Assembly: GCA_045534575.1 (NCBI GenBank)
Contig: JAZSJZ010000013.1
Span: 1-64,000, forward strand
Direction of reading: 5' to 3'
DNA: 64,000 bases
Origin: UBA4636 sp045534575
GTDB taxonomy: Bacteria; Bacillota; Clostridia; Christensenellales; Borkfalkiaceae
A program made the position numbers and the translations under genes. How positions within the stretch are numbered: position 1 is the first letter of the stretch; the number at the start of each line of letters is the position of its first letter. Shown piece by piece: positions 61,470-64,000 of the stretch. The notes under the pieces are model-generated. The model searched no databases. It worked only from the letters and a program-made list of their open reading frames with translations, and was not told where the DNA came from.

Positions 61470-62147
61470 ATGAATGAAAAATTGCTCCGTGAAAAACTTT
61501 TGGCTGAAGGCGCGACAATAGTCGGGTTTTGCAAACTGCCATATGCGCCAATAAAAGAACTTCCAACGCACGTTTTTGCAATTTCTATTGCCTATAAATT
61601 AAGCGATAGCGTGTTAAAAACTATAACCGATAGACCAAGCATAGCATATTTTCATCATTATAGAACTGTAAATGCTAAACTTGACCAACTTTCACTTTTT
61701 GCCATGAGAATTATTGAAGATTTGGGGTTTAACGCATTTCCAATTGCGTCATCACAAAGTAAACCGGGCAAAGAAAACGCAACCTTTGGGCTGTTTCAAC
61801 ACAAAACTGCAGCAAGGCTTTCTGGTGTTGGTTACATAGGCAAAAACGCAATGCTAATCACAAAAAATTATGGTTCAAAAGTTCGCTTAGCAACCGTTTT
61901 GACCGATATGGAGCTATGCCGAGATATGCCTGTTATAGAAAACGGGTGTGGCGATTGCGAGATTTGCAAGAACGCTTGCCCTGCCGGCGCAATTTTTGGA
62001 AAAAACTTTATTGAGGGTATGCAAAGAGGCGATTTTTTCGATGCTGAAAAGTGTTCGGCTCATATGAAAACGTATAACGATATTGGGCGTGGAGCGGTTT
62101 GCGGAATTTGCATAAATCGTTGCCCGAAAAATAAGTTAAAAGTTTAA
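61470..62147 (+). CDS. QueG-like double 4Fe-4S protein
   Basis: A 225-aa protein resembling the ferredoxin part of epoxyqueuosine reductase QueG. Two 4Fe-4S motifs: CGDCEICKNACP near residue 160 with a distant Cys in AEKCSAHMK, and CGICINRCPKNK near 212. VGYIGKNAMLITKNYGSKVR (about 125-144) matches QueG. At 225 aa it lacks the C-terminal HEAT repeats and part of the cobalamin domain of full QueG, so queuosine activity is uncertain; short homologues of unknown role are common in Clostridia. Confidence 0.8.
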   Translation: MNEKLLREKLLAEGATIVGFCKLPYAPIKELPTHVFAISIAYKLSDSVLKTITDRPSIAYFHHYRTVNAKLDQLSLFAMRIIEDLGFNAFPIASSQSKPGKENATFGLFQHKTAARLSGVGYIGKNAMLITKNYGSKVRLATVLTDMELCRDMPVIENGCGDCEICKNACPAGAIFGKNFIEGMQRGDFFDAEKCSAHMKTYNDIGRGAVCGICINRCPKNKLKV

Positions 62148-62208
62148 AACTAGTATAAAAGTTCACTGCATTGAGCAAAATAATATTATCTTTAAAATGG
62201 GGTGAATT

Positions 62209-62334
62209 ATGAAAAAGAAAAAGAACAAAATCGTAAAACTCACGGAAATTGATTACGCAAACTACATTATGGCATTAAAAGAAGAAAAGCCTGTTAGAGT
62301 CATAATTCCAGACGAAGAAAAAGATAAGAAATAA
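62209..62334 (+). CDS. 41-codon ORF, unknown
   Basis: An ORF starting MKKKKNKIVKLTEIDYANYI and ending KDKK. GGGGTG lies before the ATG, and TTGAGC-N16-TAAAAT (62171-62198) is a possible sigmaA promoter. It is highly charged with a central VRVIIPDEE strand. A terminator follows directly. No family recognised. Confidence 0.55.
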   Translation: MKKKKNKIVKLTEIDYANYIMALKEEKPVRVIIPDEEKDKK

Positions 62335-62337
62335 AAA

Positions 62338-62370
62338 ATCTCCCGAAAAATTTCGGGAGATAATTTTTTT
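62338..62370. terminator. Bidirectional terminator
   Basis: A perfect stem, ATCTCCCGAAA (62338-62348) with TTTCGGGAGAT (62351-62361), then AATTTTTTT. Between the small ORF and the convergent transketolase gene. Confidence 0.9.
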
Positions 62371-62392
62371 GCTTAAATTCTAGATAATTTAA

Positions 62393-64000
62393 TTATTTAA
62401 CTTTCGAGAACGAAATTTTTGCTTTTTCGTAAACGTTTTCAGCAGTGAAGCCGTATTTAGCAAAAAGTTGACCGTATTTACCAGAAACGCCAAATTCGTT
62501 CATAGAAATAATTTCGCCGTTATCGCCAGCGTATTTATACCAAGAATAACCCGAGCCAGCCTCGATGCATACTCTTGCTTTAACTTTTGAAGGAATAACG
62601 CTTTCTTTATATTTGTTAGGTTGCGCTTCGAAAACTTCGATAGATGGCATTGAAATAACTCTAGCGTCGATTGCTTCTTTTGCTAAAAGTTGTTTTGCTT
62701 GAATAGCGCAATCAACTTCACTACCGGTTGCAATTAAGAGAACGTCAGGCGTAGATTTAATGCTATCAGCAACGATATAGCCACCCTTTAGCGCGTCGTC
62801 GATAGAAGCGCAGTGTGGAACGGTGGTTTGACGAGTTAAGCAGATTGCAGTAGGCGCGCCAGAAGTTAAAGCAGAATACCAAGCGGCAGCAGTTTCTCTA
62901 GTGTCGCAAGGACGGAAAACGTGCATATTAGGAATAGAGCGAAGACCAATGAGTTGTTCGATTGGTTGGTGGGTAGGACCGTCTTCGCCAACGCCGATTG
63001 AATCGTGGGTGAATACGTAAACTGCAGGAAGTTTCATGATAGCAGCAAGACGAATTGCGTTCTTCATATAGTCGGAGAATACGAAGAAAGTCGAGCAGTA
63101 GCAAGTTAAACCGCCGTGGCAAAGCATACCGTTAACGATTGCGCCCATAGCGTGTTCACGAATACCGAATTGGATGTTCGAACCCGATCTATCGTTCTTG
63201 CTATAGTAAGTTCTAGCGTTCATCTTGGTGAGGTTAGAAGGAGTTAAGTCAGCGCTACCGCCGAAGAGGTTTTCAACAACGTCAGCAACCTTATTGATAA
63301 CTTTGTTGCCAGATTGTCTTGTAGCGAGAGGTTCGCTAAAATCAAGAGTTTCTAACGCTTCTTTAACGTTCGTGTGGTCGTTTTTCATCCAAGCATCGTA
63401 TTTTTTAGCAAGTTCTGGGTATTGTTCAGCGTAAGCCTTGAACATAGCCTTCCAATTCTTTTGAGCCTTCTTACCACGATTTATAGCCTTGTTAAGAAGT
63501 GGTTGAATTTCGCTAGGGTATTCAAACGGAGGGCAAGTCCAACCCATAGAATCTTTCATTTTTTGAAGGTTTTCAGGACCGAGTGGAGCGCCGTGAACTT
63601 TAGAAGTTCCAGCAAGAGGTGAGCCGTAACCGATGATAGTTTTGCAAACGATCATAGATGGCTTAGACTTTTCTTGTTGTGCTTTCTTGATAGCGCGAGT
63701 GATAGCCTTGTGATCGTGCCCGTCGATTTCAATAACGTGCCAGCCGAGCGCTTTTTGGCGAGCGATAATATCCTCATCGAAAACGCCTTCGATTGAGCCT
63801 TCGATAGTAATCTTATTGCAGTCATAGAATAAAATGAGCTTGCCAAGACCTAAAGAACCTGCAAGAGAGCATGCTTCGTAGCCGATACCTTCCATTAAGC
63901 AACCTTCACCACAAAGAGCGTAAGTATAGTGGTCAACGATAGGGAAACCTTCGCGGTTGAATTCAGCGGCAAGTTTTGTTTCAGCAATAGCCATACCAAC
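62393..64000 (-). CDS. tkt: Transketolase (partial, N-terminus outside window)
   Basis: TPP enzyme of the non-oxidative pentose phosphate pathway. At least 533 C-terminal residues are present; about 120 N-terminal residues lie beyond position 64000. Visible are the DHYTYALCGEGCLMEG cofactor site (GEG instead of the usual GDG), FYDCNKITIEG, SKVHGAPLG, QFGIREHAMGAI with the catalytic Glu and IGVGEDGPTHQPIEQL. Rpe and ThiN in this window supply substrate and cofactor. Confidence 0.95.
   Translation of the reverse strand, partial: VGMAIAETKLAAEFNREGFPIVDHYTYALCGEGCLMEGIGYEACSLAGSLGLGKLILFYDCNKITIEGSIEGVFDEDIIARQKALGWHVIEIDGHDHKAITRAIKKAQQEKSKPSMIVCKTIIGYGSPLAGTSKVHGAPLGPENLQKMKDSMGWTCPPFEYPSEIQPLLNKAINRGKKAQKNWKAMFKAYAEQYPELAKKYDAWMKNDHTNVKEALETLDFSEPLATRQSGNKVINKVADVVENLFGGSADLTPSNLTKMNARTYYSKNDRSGSNIQFGIREHAMGAIVNGMLCHGGLTCYCSTFFVFSDYMKNAIRLAAIMKLPAVYVFTHDSIGVGEDGPTHQPIEQLIGLRSIPNMHVFRPCDTRETAAAWYSALTSGAPTAICLTRQTTVPHCASIDDALKGGYIVADSIKSTPDVLLIATGSEVDCAIQAKQLLAKEAIDARVISMPSIEVFEAQPNKYKESVIPSKVKARVCIEAGSGYSWYKYAGDNGEIISMNEFGVSGKYGQLFAKYGFTAENVYEKAKISFSKVK

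Overview
The window looks like chromosomal DNA of a low-G+C (roughly one third G+C by eye), endospore-forming member of the Clostridia, probably an uncultured gut-type lineage with a compact genome. The evidence is a complete eight-gene spoIIIA operon, spoIVB, spoIIM, the spoIIAA-spoIIAB-sigF operon, spoVAC-AD-AE and yunB, together with Firmicutes-type housekeeping gene order. I cannot name the genus.

Layout. 0-0.9 kb: a 5S rRNA gene ending an rRNA operon, then an hsp20 gene under a CIRCE operator. 0.9-5.5 kb: spoIIIAA-AH. 5.5-12 kb: asp23, nusB, folD, ispA, tlyA, nadK, argR, recN. 12-19.2 kb: a second sporulation block (spoIVB, spoIIM, dacF, spoIIAA, spoIIAB, sigF, a 30-codon ORF, spoVAC, spoVAD, spoVAE, yunB). 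19.3-25.1 kb: pheS, pheT, mutS2. 25.2-35.2 kb: NifS/NifZ-type cysteine desulfurase with thiI, pyridoxal kinase, M29 aminopeptidase, DUF1015, DUF1846 (minus strand), prmA, mtaB, HIT. 35.2-49.4 kb: rpsU, an unknown gene, pcrA, ligA, yicC, rpoZ, priA, def, fmt, rsmB, rlmN, rsgA, rpe, thiN. 49.5-54.7 kb: an MscS channel, a large secreted/anchored Ig-like protein, and a GntR-ABC operon. 54.8-57.2 kb: an accessory patch (membrane XRE regulator, small membrane protein, hydrolase, a hairpin-rich non-coding stretch) ending at tRNA-Leu(CAA). 57.3-62.3 kb: polA, coaE, lytic transglycosylase, dtd, a QueG-like ferredoxin protein and a 41-codon ORF. 62.4-64 kb: the 3' part of transketolase on the minus strand.

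How the genes work together. The sporulation genes cover much of the sigmaE, sigmaF and sigmaG control circuit: the forespore sigma factor with its anti-sigma and anti-anti-sigma factors, the SpoIIIA feeding channel, the SpoIVB signalling protease, the engulfment factor SpoIIM and the SpoVA dipicolinate channel. Most other genes serve translation (pheST, prmA, mtaB, def, fmt, rsmB, rlmN, rsgA, dtd, rpsU), DNA repair (recN, mutS2, pcrA, ligA, priA, polA) and cofactors (folD, nadK, thiI, pdxK-like, thiN, coaE). Compared with Bacillus order, several genes are missing from their usual places: accB/accC, xseA/xseB, dxs, spo0A, remA, gmk, coaBC, prpC and prkC.

Most notable observations: (i) forespore promoters placed so close to the start codon that spoIVB, dacF and the spoVA operon should make leaderless mRNAs; (ii) spoIIIAE and rsgA have no usable ATG/GTG/TTG start and appear to begin at ATC and ATT; (iii) a 30-codon ORF heads the spoVA operon; (iv) an inverted repeat brackets the -10 box of pheST; (v) a 27-bp repeat of the tRNA-Leu 3' end next to a three-way-junction-like structure marks the edge of an accessory patch whose codon context differs from the core genes. 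No CRISPR array, transposase or integrase was seen.
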